A stretch of 64,000 bases of DNA from Flavonifractor sp. An92 (GTDB taxonomy: Bacteria; Bacillota; Clostridia; Oscillospirales; Oscillospiraceae), in NCBI RefSeq assembly GCF_002159175.1, contig NZ_NFGZ01000005.1, positions 62,001 through 126,000 of the forward strand, in the 5' to 3' direction. Position 1 is the stretch's first letter. Every line of letters begins with the position of its first letter. The notes under the pieces are model-generated. The model had not been told where the DNA came from and ran no database searches. It saw nothing but the letters and a program-made list of their open reading frames with translations. The position numbers and the translations under genes were made by a program. This document shows positions 45,044 through 53,292 of this stretch, piece by piece.

Positions 45044-45754
45044 TTATTCCGTATAAAATTCCTCCAGGGTGTCCAGGCACAGGCACCCCAGCGTTCCTCC
45101 GTGGCCGCAGCCGCAGTCGATGGCGATCTGTATGCCCCGGCGGACGATCTTGTCCCGGGGCTCCTCCCCCGTCCAGCGGCAGAGCAGGCGGGTGGGTGTG
45201 TGGCCGTAGACCACATAGCGGTCGGGATAGTAGTTCTGGTCCGGGCCTGGGCGGCAGAATAAAAAGTCCTCCAGCTCGTAGTCCTCCAGGGGCTTCTCCG
45301 GGTCGAAGTGGTCCAGCCCCGCGTGGACCAGCACGAAGGAGCGGCCCCCCGCCTCCACCTCGGCGTAGAGCTCCATGTCCCGGATGTAGTCCAGCACCTC
45401 CCGCTGTTCCGCCCGGCTCAGCTGCTGCAGCGCCCGGAGGGTTGGCTCTCCCCCGTTGGCCATCCAGTCTCCCAGGGACGCCAGTTCCACCTCCCCCAGG
45501 TCCTCCGCCCGCTCCGCGGTGATCTCCTGGAGCAGCCACTTGAGGCACAGGGCGGCGGTGAGCTCGTGATTGCCCAGAAGGGGGACCACATTGGGGCGGG
45601 CCATCATGTCCCGGAGGATTTTGATACCGTCCGGGCCCCGGTCGATGACGTCTCCCAGCACGTACAGGGTGTCCTCCGGCCGGAAGGAGATCTCCCGCAG
45701 CATAGCGATGTAGTTCTCATAGTGTCCATGAAGGTCAGACATGCAGTAGATCAT
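45044..45754 (-). CDS. PPP-family metallophosphoesterase (Ser/Thr phosphatase or ApaH-like)
   Basis: 236 residues. The metal motifs are complete: SDLHGHYENY (GDxHG position), GDVIDRGPDG (GDxxDRG), GNHE, HAGLDHF and YGHTPTR. This is the calcineurin-like PPP core shared by PrpE/PrpA-type protein phosphatases and Ap4A hydrolases; the short length does not separate them. Start at MIYCMSDLHG with AGGAG upstream; nine extra upstream codons are open. Confidence 0.88.
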   Translation of the reverse strand: MIYCMSDLHGHYENYIAMLREISFRPEDTLYVLGDVIDRGPDGIKILRDMMARPNVVPLLGNHELTAALCLKWLLQEITAERAEDLGEVELASLGDWMANGGEPTLRALQQLSRAEQREVLDYIRDMELYAEVEAGGRSFVLVHAGLDHFDPEKPLEDYELEDFLFCRPGPDQNYYPDRYVVYGHTPTRLLCRWTGEEPRDKIVRRGIQIAIDCGCGHGGTLGCLCLDTLEEFYTE

Positions 45755-45794
45755 GGTTACTTTTCTCCTTTTCTGACTCATTCCGATACGGCCT

Positions 45795-45822
45795 TTGCAT
45801 CCGGATGCAGGTATGTTACAAT
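45795..45822 (+). promoter_or_regulatory. Promoter of the WG-repeat/TPR gene pair
   Basis: TTGCAT (45795-45800) and TACAAT (45817-45822) with 16 bp between them and a TG extension before the -10. Confidence 0.6.
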
Positions 45823-45878
45823 AGCAGGGACCTGAGAAGAGACCGGACTATTCCGTCCGGAAGAAAGGGTGTTGGAAC

Positions 45879-47432
45879 ATGGAATATTCCCTGCGCGCGT
45901 GTTTGGAGGACAAAAGTCTGCGTGGAACCCTGGCGGACGCCCCGTTTGGCTTCGCCGACGGCAATGGCGTCTTTGAACTGGACTTTCAGGAGCAGTCCAT
46001 CCGGAAGAACCACCGGAAAACCTTTGACCGGCTGATGAAGCTGGGCGGCGAGGAGCTGCTGCAAAAACTGTTGGAGGAGGGCAAGACCTGCCTGATGGGA
46101 GAGAAAGGAAAGGGCACCAGCACCATCGCCGGTACTGACCGCTTCCATCTCAAGACCAACGCCGGCGCGCCCACGGCCCTGTCCTCCATCTTCCACGGCA
46201 TCGCCGGCTGGGCGGAGGTCTCGGAGGACTTCGACCTGGATCTGGTGACCTGCACACTGGAGGAGGAAGAGAGCGAGGAGGACAATGACCTCCCGGACGG
46301 GGAGCCGGAGACCGAAAGCTGGGAGATGGTCGCCCGATGGGGGAACCCTCTGCCGCCGCAGACCTGCTCCCTCATCACCCGCAACGGCGCGCCCTGCTTC
46401 TTTGACGAGGAAAACAAGGAGTTTATCTCCCTGCCCGGCACGGATGGCCCGGTGACGGAGCTGGCGGCCTGCGAGCCCCTCATAGGCAAGGTGAGTTCGT
46501 GGTCAGAGGACGAGGAAATCATGGGCTACCGCTACCGGACCGAGCCCGACGGCAAGTGGGGTTATGTCAGCCGCCTTTTCACCCAGATCGTCCCGCCTCA
46601 GTTCGATGAGATCCTGGTGGCACGCTATGGGGATGCGGAGAGCTGCATCTTTGCCTGGAGCAAGGATGAGAGCTTCGAGTGGAACACGCAGTTTCAGATC
46701 GTCTGCTCCGTGAAGGCCCCTTATGACCAGCAGGAGATCTGGCTGGATCTGAACGGGGCTTTTACCGTCAAGGGCCGAGACCTGCTCCCTCAGAAGGACG
46801 GCTGGCGTGAATACAGCCTGGACCAGAAATTCCTGCTCTATCGTCCATCTGCGGAAGTGAAGAAAGGTCTGCTGCTCCATCCACCCTTCTTTGTGGAGCA
46901 ATGGGACGTGACCTTCCTGCCCGATTTTCTGGCCCTGGAGAACAATTTCGGACCAGATTGCATCCGCTGGGTGGCAATCGATTTTGAAGGTCCCTCCCCG
47001 TGGCTGGTAGATACCTGCAGGAAAGCAGCATCCGCCCCTCCGCCGGATTTTACCGTACAAAAATGTCTCCGCGATAGGATCGCACTGATCGAGAAAGAGG
47101 GCTACTGGGCGGTGGCCCGGCTGAGCAACGACAGCGAGACAGGCAAGCTCCAGGTGGCACGGTGGCTCACCCCCCTGGCCTTTACCCATATCGAGGTGGT
47201 GGACGAAAATCTCTCTTTCCTGCTGGTCGATCAGTTTGGCCAGCTGGGAATATTCAATTGGAACACGGAGAAGTATGTTGTCCCCTGCCGCTATGACCGG
47301 GTCCAGTGGCAAAGCTCCTCCTCCCTGTTTGGGACCTATGGATACTTCCAGGTACAGCATGGCGGCTTTGTGGGGACCATCGGCACAGACGGCTCCTGGA
47401 AGGAACACCTCCACCGGGAGGAGCAGGCATGA
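45879..47432 (+). CDS. Large protein with WG-type repeats
   Basis: 517 residues with no signal peptide. Residues 125-150 are very acidic (LEEEESEEDNDLPDGE). WG-repeat text is visible at about 218-240 (DGKWGYVSRLFTQIVPPQFD), with weaker copies at about 395-420 (KEGYWAVARLSNDSETGKLQ) and 440-480 (FGQLGIFNWNTEKYVVPCRY). Such beta repeats bind proteins. Start after AGAAAGGGTG. The stop overlaps the ATG of the TPR gene as ATGA, so the two products are translationally coupled and probably act together. Confidence 0.65.
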   Translation: MEYSLRACLEDKSLRGTLADAPFGFADGNGVFELDFQEQSIRKNHRKTFDRLMKLGGEELLQKLLEEGKTCLMGEKGKGTSTIAGTDRFHLKTNAGAPTALSSIFHGIAGWAEVSEDFDLDLVTCTLEEEESEEDNDLPDGEPETESWEMVARWGNPLPPQTCSLITRNGAPCFFDEENKEFISLPGTDGPVTELAACEPLIGKVSSWSEDEEIMGYRYRTEPDGKWGYVSRLFTQIVPPQFDEILVARYGDAESCIFAWSKDESFEWNTQFQIVCSVKAPYDQQEIWLDLNGAFTVKGRDLLPQKDGWREYSLDQKFLLYRPSAEVKKGLLLHPPFFVEQWDVTFLPDFLALENNFGPDCIRWVAIDFEGPSPWLVDTCRKAASAPPPDFTVQKCLRDRIALIEKEGYWAVARLSNDSETGKLQVARWLTPLAFTHIEVVDENLSFLLVDQFGQLGIFNWNTEKYVVPCRYDRVQWQSSSSLFGTYGYFQVQHGGFVGTIGTDGSWKEHLHREEQA

Positions 47433-49336
47433 TCTACGCCACCGACAACGACCTCCTGGCCATCGAGCAGCTGGACTTTGAGGACCGGGTGGACGCCATG
47501 TACCACTACCTGGTCAAGGGCTGGAACATGAACGAGGTGGGCGAGGATCGGCTGGGCATCAACTCCGACCAGCCCGGCCGGTTGGTGTCCAGCCTCATGC
47601 GGGCCTATGGCTTCTCCGGCAAAAACAGCGGCGCCTATCCCCGGTGTCCCAAGCAGGTCCTTGCGGATTTTGTGGACCAGTACTGGGCAGACCAGGACAA
47701 CGGTGCGGTGGAGGGCGGGACCTTTCAGCGGTTCTACCGGCAGTATCAGCAGTCCCAGCAGCAGGCGCAGCAGGAGCGCCAGCGTCAGGAACAGCTCCGT
47801 CGGGAGCGGGAGTGGCAGGAGCAGCAGCGGCAGGAACAGCTCCGACAGGAGCGGGAACGCCAGCACCAGGAGCAGCTCCGCCGGGAACGGGAGTGGCAGC
47901 GCCAGGAACAGCTCCGACAGGAGCAGGAGCGCCGGCGCCAGGAACAGCTCCGACAGGAGCAGGAGCGCCGACGCCAAGAACAGCTCCGGCAGGAGCAGGA
48001 GCGCCAGCGCCAGGAGCAGCTCCGCCGGGAACAGGAGCGCCAGCGCCAGGAACAGCAGCGAAAAAGCCAGAGCCAAAGCCTGGTCAGCCAGGGAAAGGAG
48101 GCCCTCAACCAGGGCCAATTACAGCGAGCAATGGACCTCTTTCGCCAGGCACGGAAGCTCCACGACACCTGGGAGCTGAACCGTCTCATCGCCCAGACCC
48201 TGGCCCAGAGCTCCAACGCGGCGGAGCACTGTGACGCCATCATCCGGGAGCTCACCGAGTATGAGGAACACTTGGTGAAAAACAACTCCTCCCTCACCGC
48301 ACAGCAGTCCCTCTGGCTGGCCCGGGCCTATGTGGCCAAGGGAGACAAGTCCCGGGCGTGTACCTACTACTTCCGGGCCGGAGACTATTACTACGACAAA
48401 GACGACTTCGCACAGGCCAACCAGCTCTACCAGGAGTCGCTGGACAAGACCCATTTTTATGAGAAGGGCCGTCAGTTCCGGGTGGCCTACGCATTCAGCC
48501 AGGCCAAGGAAACCCTCACAGAGGACGATCATCGCTACTGCATCCGCTACTATCAGCGCTACCTGAATGAGGAGGGTGAGGATGATACCGCCCGGGGCAA
48601 TCTGTCCTATCACTTCAATCTGCTGGGCGAGTATGAAGAGTCGCTGCAGTGGGGTCTGCCCGCCGCGGAGCGCGGAAAGGTCCCCTTTATCTTCAACAAC
48701 ATGGGCAACGCCTGCTTTCATCAGAGGCGGTGGGAGGATGCCATCCGCTGGTACGAAAAAGCGGCGGCCGCGGGGAAGCCCCGCCAGTCTTACAACATCG
48801 CCCTGGCCTTGAAAAACCTGGGGAAATTTCAGGAGGCCGTCCGGGAGCTGAAGGCCCTGGTGCAGTCCCAGTGTTCCTCCGCCGACCGGCTCCGCTATCT
48901 GAAGCAGCTGGTGACGATCCTGTATTACTACATAGAGGACGACGAAAAAGACCTCGCCTACTGGCTTTCCTATGGGCAGGCCCTGCAGCAGCTGGTCAGT
49001 CACCCGGAGTGGAAGGAAGACGACGATGCGGAGGCCTTCCTGTGGGCACTGGAGCGGGCGGCAGAACAGTATCCCCAGCTGCAAGGCTACGCAGAAGCCG
49101 TGCTGGAGCGCATGCCCGGCATCAAAGCGAAGCGTGCCGAGGAGGCCTGGCGTGCGGAAGAAGCTCGGCGTGCTGAGGAGGCCCGGCGTGCCGAAGAGGC
49201 CCGGCGTGCCGAAGAGGCCCGGCGCGCTGAGGAGGCCCGGCGCGCTGAGGAGGCCCGGCGCGCCGAAGAAGCCCGACGCGCCGAAGAAGCTAGGCGCGCT
49301 GAGGAGGAAGCCCTCCTGCTGACCCTGTTCTTCTGA
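47429..49336 (+). CDS. TPR protein with two repetitive charged tracts
   Basis: 635 residues. The N-terminal 105 residues are an unrecognised globular domain. About 112-215 is a Gln/Arg/Glu tract built from a 12-residue unit around RQEQLRREQE, predicted as a single long helix. From about 225 to 560 there are tetratricopeptide repeats (SQGKEALNQGQLQRAMDLFR, FNNMGNACFHQRRWEDAIRW, YNIALALKNLGKFQEAVREL). About 569-628 holds ten copies of RAEEA(R/W), another rigid helix, ending LLLTLFF. The ATGA overlap with the WG gene sets the start. It is probably a scaffold; the hydrophobic last residues may be a sorting or binding tag. Confidence 0.7.
   Translation: MIYATDNDLLAIEQLDFEDRVDAMYHYLVKGWNMNEVGEDRLGINSDQPGRLVSSLMRAYGFSGKNSGAYPRCPKQVLADFVDQYWADQDNGAVEGGTFQRFYRQYQQSQQQAQQERQRQEQLRREREWQEQQRQEQLRQERERQHQEQLRREREWQRQEQLRQEQERRRQEQLRQEQERRRQEQLRQEQERQRQEQLRREQERQRQEQQRKSQSQSLVSQGKEALNQGQLQRAMDLFRQARKLHDTWELNRLIAQTLAQSSNAAEHCDAIIRELTEYEEHLVKNNSSLTAQQSLWLARAYVAKGDKSRACTYYFRAGDYYYDKDDFAQANQLYQESLDKTHFYEKGRQFRVAYAFSQAKETLTEDDHRYCIRYYQRYLNEEGEDDTARGNLSYHFNLLGEYEESLQWGLPAAERGKVPFIFNNMGNACFHQRRWEDAIRWYEKAAAAGKPRQSYNIALALKNLGKFQEAVRELKALVQSQCSSADRLRYLKQLVTILYYYIEDDEKDLAYWLSYGQALQQLVSHPEWKEDDDAEAFLWALERAAEQYPQLQGYAEAVLERMPGIKAKRAEEAWRAEEARRAEEARRAEEARRAEEARRAEEARRAEEARRAEEARRAEEARRAEEEALLLTLFF
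47771..48062 (+). repeat. In-frame tandem repeat, about 36-bp unit
   Basis: About seven imperfect copies of a CAGGAACAGCTCCGACAGGA-type unit encode RQEQLR. Copies keep the codon frame and differ at synonymous as well as amino-acid positions. Confidence 0.75.
49133..49312 (+). repeat. In-frame tandem repeat, 18-bp unit, ten copies
   Basis: Units of the form CGCGCYGARGARGCCCGG encode RAEEAR. Neighbouring pairs (copies 4/5 and 6/7) are identical, which points to recent slippage or unequal exchange. Confidence 0.85.
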
Positions 49337-49352
49337 CCCCTTTGCGAGACTG

Positions 49353-49386
49353 GAACGCCCGCAGCCAATGGCTGCGGGCGTGTTCC
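49353..49386. terminator. Hairpin between the TPR gene and the convergent dehydrogenase gene
   Basis: CGCCCGCAGCC/GGCTGCGGGCG stem with short A/T flanks; a weak T-run, probably bidirectional. Confidence 0.6.
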
Positions 49387-49388
49387 AT

Positions 49389-50429
49389 TTAATCGGGGGT
49401 GATGGCTACCTTGATGACCCCGTCCCGCCGTTGCTCGAAGAGGTCGTAGGCCGCGGCAATGTCCTTCAACGGGTAAGTGTGGGTGATGAGGGCGGTGGTG
49501 TCCAGCTCGCCCCGGGCGATGAGGTCCAGGATCTCCGCGCACTTGCAGCCGTCCACGCCGCCGGTCTTGAAGGTGAGGTTCTTGCCGTACATGTCCGGAA
49601 GGGGCAAGGTCTGGGGCCCGTCGTACAGGGCCACCACCGTCACTACGGCGTTGGGCCGGGCGCACTGCCAGGCCAGCCGGAAAGTGTCCGGGCTGCCCGC
49701 CACCTCCAGCACCACGTCGGCCCCGCCGTGGTCGCTGTGGATCTGGACGAAGGGCAGGAGCTCCTCCGGCCCCACCGTCAGGACCTGGGGATAGCGCTCC
49801 GCCGCCCAGGAGCGGCGTCCCTCGTCCTTCTCGCAGAGGATGACCCGGCGGGGGTGCTTCAGCAGCACGCACTGGAGGGTACAAAGTCCGGTGGGCCCCG
49901 CCCCCAGGATGACCACCGTATCCTCCGGCGTGATGTCCGAGATATCCGCCGCCCAGTAGCCGGTGGCCAGGATGTCCCCCACGAAGAGGGCCTGCCGGTC
50001 GCTGACCCCCTCCGGGATGGGAGTGAGCCCCTGGTCGGCATAGGGCACCCGGATGTGCTCGGCCTGTCCGCCATCGATGCGGCAGCCCAGCGCCCAGCCC
50101 CCCTGTGGGTCGGTGCAGTTGTTCACCCAGCCGTGGCGGCAGAAAAAGCAGTCTCCGCAGAAGGTCTCCACGTTCACCGCCACCCGGGTGCCGGGGCGCA
50201 GCGTCTCCGGCAGGGCCTCCCCCGCCTCCTCCACCACGCCCACCAGCTCGTGGCCCACGGTGATGCCGGGCACCGCCCGGGGCACCGAGCCGTGCTTGAT
50301 GTGCAGGTCACTGGTGCAGATGCTGGACAGGGTCACCCGCACCACCGCGTCCCGGGGGTGGAGCAGACTGGGACGGGGCTTTTCCAGCAGGCGGAAGTCC
50401 CCCTGCCCCACATAGGTATAGGCCAGCAT
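49389..50429 (-). CDS. Zinc-dependent medium-chain alcohol dehydrogenase
   Basis: 346 residues, the family's usual size. Catalytic zinc ligands Cys38 (SSICTSDLH) and the GHELVGVVEEAGE motif, structural zinc site CGDCFFCRHGWVNNC at about 95-109, and NAD(P)-binding GAGPTGL at about 175. It oxidises or reduces an alcohol, sorbitol- or threonine-like substrate; which one is not decidable by eye. GGAGG precedes the ATG. Confidence 0.88.
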   Translation of the reverse strand: MLAYTYVGQGDFRLLEKPRPSLLHPRDAVVRVTLSSICTSDLHIKHGSVPRAVPGITVGHELVGVVEEAGEALPETLRPGTRVAVNVETFCGDCFFCRHGWVNNCTDPQGGWALGCRIDGGQAEHIRVPYADQGLTPIPEGVSDRQALFVGDILATGYWAADISDITPEDTVVILGAGPTGLCTLQCVLLKHPRRVILCEKDEGRRSWAAERYPQVLTVGPEELLPFVQIHSDHGGADVVLEVAGSPDTFRLAWQCARPNAVVTVVALYDGPQTLPLPDMYGKNLTFKTGGVDGCKCAEILDLIARGELDTTALITHTYPLKDIAAAYDLFEQRRDGVIKVAITPD

Positions 50430-50449
50430 GGCGTTCCCTCCTTTTGATG

Positions 50450-50487
50450 AAAACAGACGGGACGCCCCGGTTCGGAGGCGTCCCGTC
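50450..50487 (-). terminator. Terminator of the tRNA-binding-domain gene
   Basis: Read leftward, GGGACGCC pairs with GGCGTCCC, followed by GTCTGTTTTC. Confidence 0.75.
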
Positions 50488-50493
50488 GGATGG

Positions 50494-51048
50494 TTAATAC
50501 AGTTTTGCGCCGGCGGGGATGTGCTCGTCCACCATCAGGCAGTGGAGCTTCTCCACGCCCTCCTCGTGGTGGATGGCGGAGATGATCATGCCGCAGGAAT
50601 CAATGCCCATCATCTTGCGGGGGGGCAGGTTGGTGATGGCGATGAGGGTCTTGCCCACCAGCTCCTCGGGCTCGTAGGTGTCGTGGATGCCGCTGAGGAT
50701 CACGCGGTCGGTGCCGGTGCCGTCATCCAGCACGAACTTCAGGAGCTTCTTGCTCTTGGGCACGGCGGTGCACTCCTTCACCTTCACGGCCCGGAAGTCG
50801 GACTTGGCAAAGGTCTCGAAGTCCACGAACTCCTGGAACAGGGGCTCGATCTCCACCTTGGAGAAGTCGATGACCTCCTCCTTCTTCACCACAGGGCCAG
50901 CGGGCGCGGCCTCCTTGGCGGCGGCGGGCTTGTCCAGGGGCTTCATGGTGGGAATTTGAGTTCTGACCGTTTCATCTTGTTTCAACATAGCCTGTTGTGC
51001 CATAAAACCGCCACCTTCATGACATTCTTCATACAGCTTTGATTCCAT
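50494..51048 (-). CDS. tRNA-binding (EMAP/MetRS-beta-like) domain protein
   Basis: 184 residues. Residues 65-184 are an OB-fold tRNA-binding domain as at the C-terminus of MetRS or in CsaA/Trbp111: FETFAKSDFRAVKVKECTAV, SKKLLKFVLDDGTGTDRVIL, SGIHDTYEPEELVGKTLIAI, NLPPRKMMGIDSCGMIISAI. Residues 20-62 are Ala/Pro/Lys-rich linker. It may bring tRNA to MetRS in trans. Two starts are possible: ATG 51048 (after AGGAAGG) or ATG 51003 (after AGGTGG); the 15 extra residues have an unusual composition and lie against the edge of the conjugative element. Confidence 0.78.
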   Translation of the reverse strand: MESKLYEECHEGGGFMAQQAMLKQDETVRTQIPTMKPLDKPAAAKEAAPAGPVVKKEEVIDFSKVEIEPLFQEFVDFETFAKSDFRAVKVKECTAVPKSKKLLKFVLDDGTGTDRVILSGIHDTYEPEELVGKTLIAITNLPPRKMMGIDSCGMIISAIHHEEGVEKLHCLMVDEHIPAGAKLY

Positions 51049-51081
51049 TTCATGCCTTCCTGCGCCGTTTGGTTTTGAGCA

Positions 51082-51110
51082 AAAGTTGTGGGAAAGTTGT
51101 AAAAAGTTGT
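51082..51110. repeat. Three phased AAAGTTGT repeats at the element edge
   Basis: AAAGTTGT occurs at 51082-51089, 51093-51100 and 51103-51110, spaced 11 and 10 bp. ATTGGC-type repeats follow at about 51121 and 51145. Helical phasing suggests protein binding, for example by an excision factor or initiator. The rest of the 290-bp gap up to the first gene of the element shows no other gene. Confidence 0.5.
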
Positions 51111-51338
51111 AGTGGCTCAGAATTGGCTCGAAGATGGCTTAAAATTGGCACAATGAATGGCTACATTGCTTTGAAAGGCAACAGCCCCAGGAAGAGTAAA
51201 GCCTGCATGGATACTGCCAGCATCAGCAAGCAGATTCATACAGAAACAAGTATAGCATAAGCCCCAGAGATGTTCAAGTCAACGATTTTTTCGCAGTGCA
51301 ATCCAATTTCATACCTTATATATAAAAAGGAGATTCTT

Positions 51339-52442
51339 ATGCCAGCCTATCAATTACAAATTAAACAGGTGGTGGACTATCCACGTTGTCGGATTTACCG
51401 ACAGTTTATCCATCGTCTGATAGATGACCGGAGCATTCGCGCAAGCGGCGGCTCCGGCCTTTTTTATTATACCGTGCTTTGCAGCTTTGCAAACTTCCGC
51501 ACCTCATACCGGCGCATTGATGGCATCAGCTACACCGTCTACCCCGGCGAATGGGTCTGTACGCTCAAAGAGCTTTCTCAATGGTTTCGGACTCGTTTTC
51601 AGTGTCAGGCGCTTTCCATCTTGGGAGAACTTCAGCAGCGTCATCTCATTGACTTCTCCTCTCTGGGGCGAGGGAATGTGATCCGCTATAAAATCCGGAA
51701 CTGGTCCCGACACAACACGGTTCTGGAGTATAACGCTCCCTGTCAAAAGGACACCGGCTTTTTCTTTTTACCGGTATCCATCGTTACTGATTTAATCAGC
51801 TCTGACCGCTGTTCTGAAATGGACATCGTGCTGGATCTATGGGTCTCAGCCATCTACAACGACAGTCAAGTGCAGGGGTCGGCGCTTGGGCCTGTAGCCT
51901 ATTTTCGCAACGGCACCGGCAACCCTTTGGTCACCTATACGGAACTTGCTGCTCGCTGGGGCCTTTCCCGGGCCACCGTTGGCCGTGTTCTTAAAAAGCT
52001 GTCCGCCCTGGACTATATTTCCCTCATGTCCTTCCCCGGCCGCCACGGCAGCGTGATCTATCTTAAAAACTACTTGTCCACCATGTTTGAAATATCTGAT
52101 GTGATGGTGGACAAAGAGGAGGTCGCTATGACACTCAATATCCGTCTGGAGCTTCCTGCGGAGGGCTGTGTTGACCAGGAAGCGCCCACCATGGAGCATG
52201 AGGTCATCGTTTCAGACGAACTCTCCAGCGTTTCAAAATCTCACATTGAAATCATCCTGCAGAAAATGGCGCAAATCCTGATGGCACAAGGGATTTCGTG
52301 CTTTGGATGCTCCCTCTCTCACTACAAGTTATATCCTTTATCGGGCGACTGCCGGGAAGTATTACTACCCCGCGCGCGATCAAACGGTGCTGCGCTTAGG
52401 CCTGGCTGTGTTGTGCGGCAACAAGCAGGTCGCAAGTTTTGA
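51339..52442 (+). CDS. ICE replication-initiator-like/helix-turn-helix protein, C-terminus frameshifted
   Basis: 367 residues as written. The opening (MPAYQLQIKQVVDYPRCRIY) and the body match a protein found at the start of many Clostridia ICEs. Residues 195-250 hold a winged-helix-like block (TYTELAARWGLSRATVGRVL, KKLSALDYISLMSFPGRHG), so DNA binding is likely. AAAAGGAG fixes the start. After about codon 338 the frame turns into basic, unrelated text, while the +1 frame continues sensibly (GKYYYPARDQTVLRLG...) to TAA at 52474-52476. The intact product therefore probably ended there, just before the next gene's ribosome-binding site. Confidence 0.72.
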   Translation: MPAYQLQIKQVVDYPRCRIYRQFIHRLIDDRSIRASGGSGLFYYTVLCSFANFRTSYRRIDGISYTVYPGEWVCTLKELSQWFRTRFQCQALSILGELQQRHLIDFSSLGRGNVIRYKIRNWSRHNTVLEYNAPCQKDTGFFFLPVSIVTDLISSDRCSEMDIVLDLWVSAIYNDSQVQGSALGPVAYFRNGTGNPLVTYTELAARWGLSRATVGRVLKKLSALDYISLMSFPGRHGSVIYLKNYLSTMFEISDVMVDKEEVAMTLNIRLELPAEGCVDQEAPTMEHEVIVSDELSSVSKSHIEIILQKMAQILMAQGISCFGCSLSHYKLYPLSGDCREVLLPRARSNGAALRPGCVVRQQAGRKF

Positions 52443-52488
52443 ACTTACTCTCAACCCCATTGTTGAAAACGATTAAGGAGGCATAACC

Positions 52489-53040
52489 ATGAAGAAATTT
52501 GACGAAAAGAATGTTGCTGAAAACCCGCTGTACCACGACACCTGGAAGCTGCTGAAAAAATACCGTGATGTGGTTTGGAGCCTGGAGCTGTCTGTTCAGC
52601 ATGTCCGGACAAAATTTGAGATCGAGTATGGCACTTCCATCGAGGATTTTCTGGATTCTGTCTACCTGGCCGGCGCCGATCTGGCGGGCAGCGATATTGA
52701 GCATCACGCCAAGTGCATTGAGCGCAGCCACAAAATGCTGAAATTGCTGGATTCGGCAGTCGATCTGCTCCGCACCAAGCACAAGAACGGTGAAGCATAC
52801 TACTGGCTTCTGTACTACTCTTTCCTCTCCCCCCAGCAGCTGAAAAATGTGGAGGAGATCATCGAGAACCTGCGTCCTCATATCCGGGATATTTCCTTCC
52901 GCACCTATTACCGTAAGCGGCGGGAGGCCATCGAAGCCCTCAGTTCCGTGCTGTGGGGATATACCTCCAAGGACAGCCTGGATGTGCTGGAGCAATTTTT
53001 CCCAGACTTGAAGGCCGGCGAAAACGAGCAGGGCAAATAA
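52489..53040 (+). CDS. ICE-associated helical protein, possible transcription regulator
   Basis: 183 residues, mostly alpha-helical and charged, without membrane segments. The C-terminal LRPHIRDISFRTYYRKRREA followed by IEALSSVLWGYTS looks like a sigma-region-4/ArpU-type helix-turn-helix, as in small phage and ICE regulators. AAGGAGG lies directly after the probable native stop of the preceding gene and 6 bp before the ATG. Function not established. Confidence 0.6.
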   Translation: MKKFDEKNVAENPLYHDTWKLLKKYRDVVWSLELSVQHVRTKFEIEYGTSIEDFLDSVYLAGADLAGSDIEHHAKCIERSHKMLKLLDSAVDLLRTKHKNGEAYYWLLYYSFLSPQQLKNVEEIIENLRPHIRDISFRTYYRKRREAIEALSSVLWGYTSKDSLDVLEQFFPDLKAGENEQGK

Positions 53041-53079
53041 TTGGCACATATCGGGAAAATAATTGGCGCGTTTCTGCCC

Positions 53080-53108
53080 TTGAGGCGTAAATCTCCATGT
53101 GTTAGACT
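53080..53108 (+). promoter_or_regulatory. Candidate promoter of the VirB2 leader
   Basis: TTGAGG (53080-53085) and TAGACT (53103-53108) are 17 bp apart, 185 bp upstream of the pilin-like gene. Confidence 0.4.
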
Positions 53109-53151
53109 GAATATGCTCAAACTTGCACCCAAAACCGAATACGGACAGAGA

Positions 53152-53250
53152 ACAGCGCCTTTTTCTGAGGTGCTTTTTTCTGTCCAAACGGCCGTCCGGC
53201 CCGGGAATAAGCCCGCATCTGCAAATCAGGTGCGGGCTTATTCTTTGCTT
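53152..53250 (+). terminator. Two hairpins with T-runs in the VirB2 leader (attenuator candidates)
   Basis: AGCGCC/GGTGCT with a T-rich loop followed by TTTTTTC (53152-53180), and AATAAGCCCGCA/TGCGGGCTTATT followed by CTTTGCTTTT (53206-53250). They lie between a likely promoter and the pilin-like gene, so they would control read-through or end a small RNA. Confidence 0.55.
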
Positions 53251-53292
53251 TTGAGCAACGATCATCACATTTGGATTGGAGGTCCTCAAACA

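Noticed and set aside
47771-48062. CRISPR-like repeat array
   Set aside because: The repeats are contiguous, in codon frame and have no spacers; they encode a helical tract.
53041-53292. Longer start for the VirB2-like gene (216-codon frame from 53041)
   Set aside because: The extra region crosses the leader hairpins, has no pilin-like features and lacks a ribosome-binding site; the TTG at 53293 after GGAGG fits the signal peptide.
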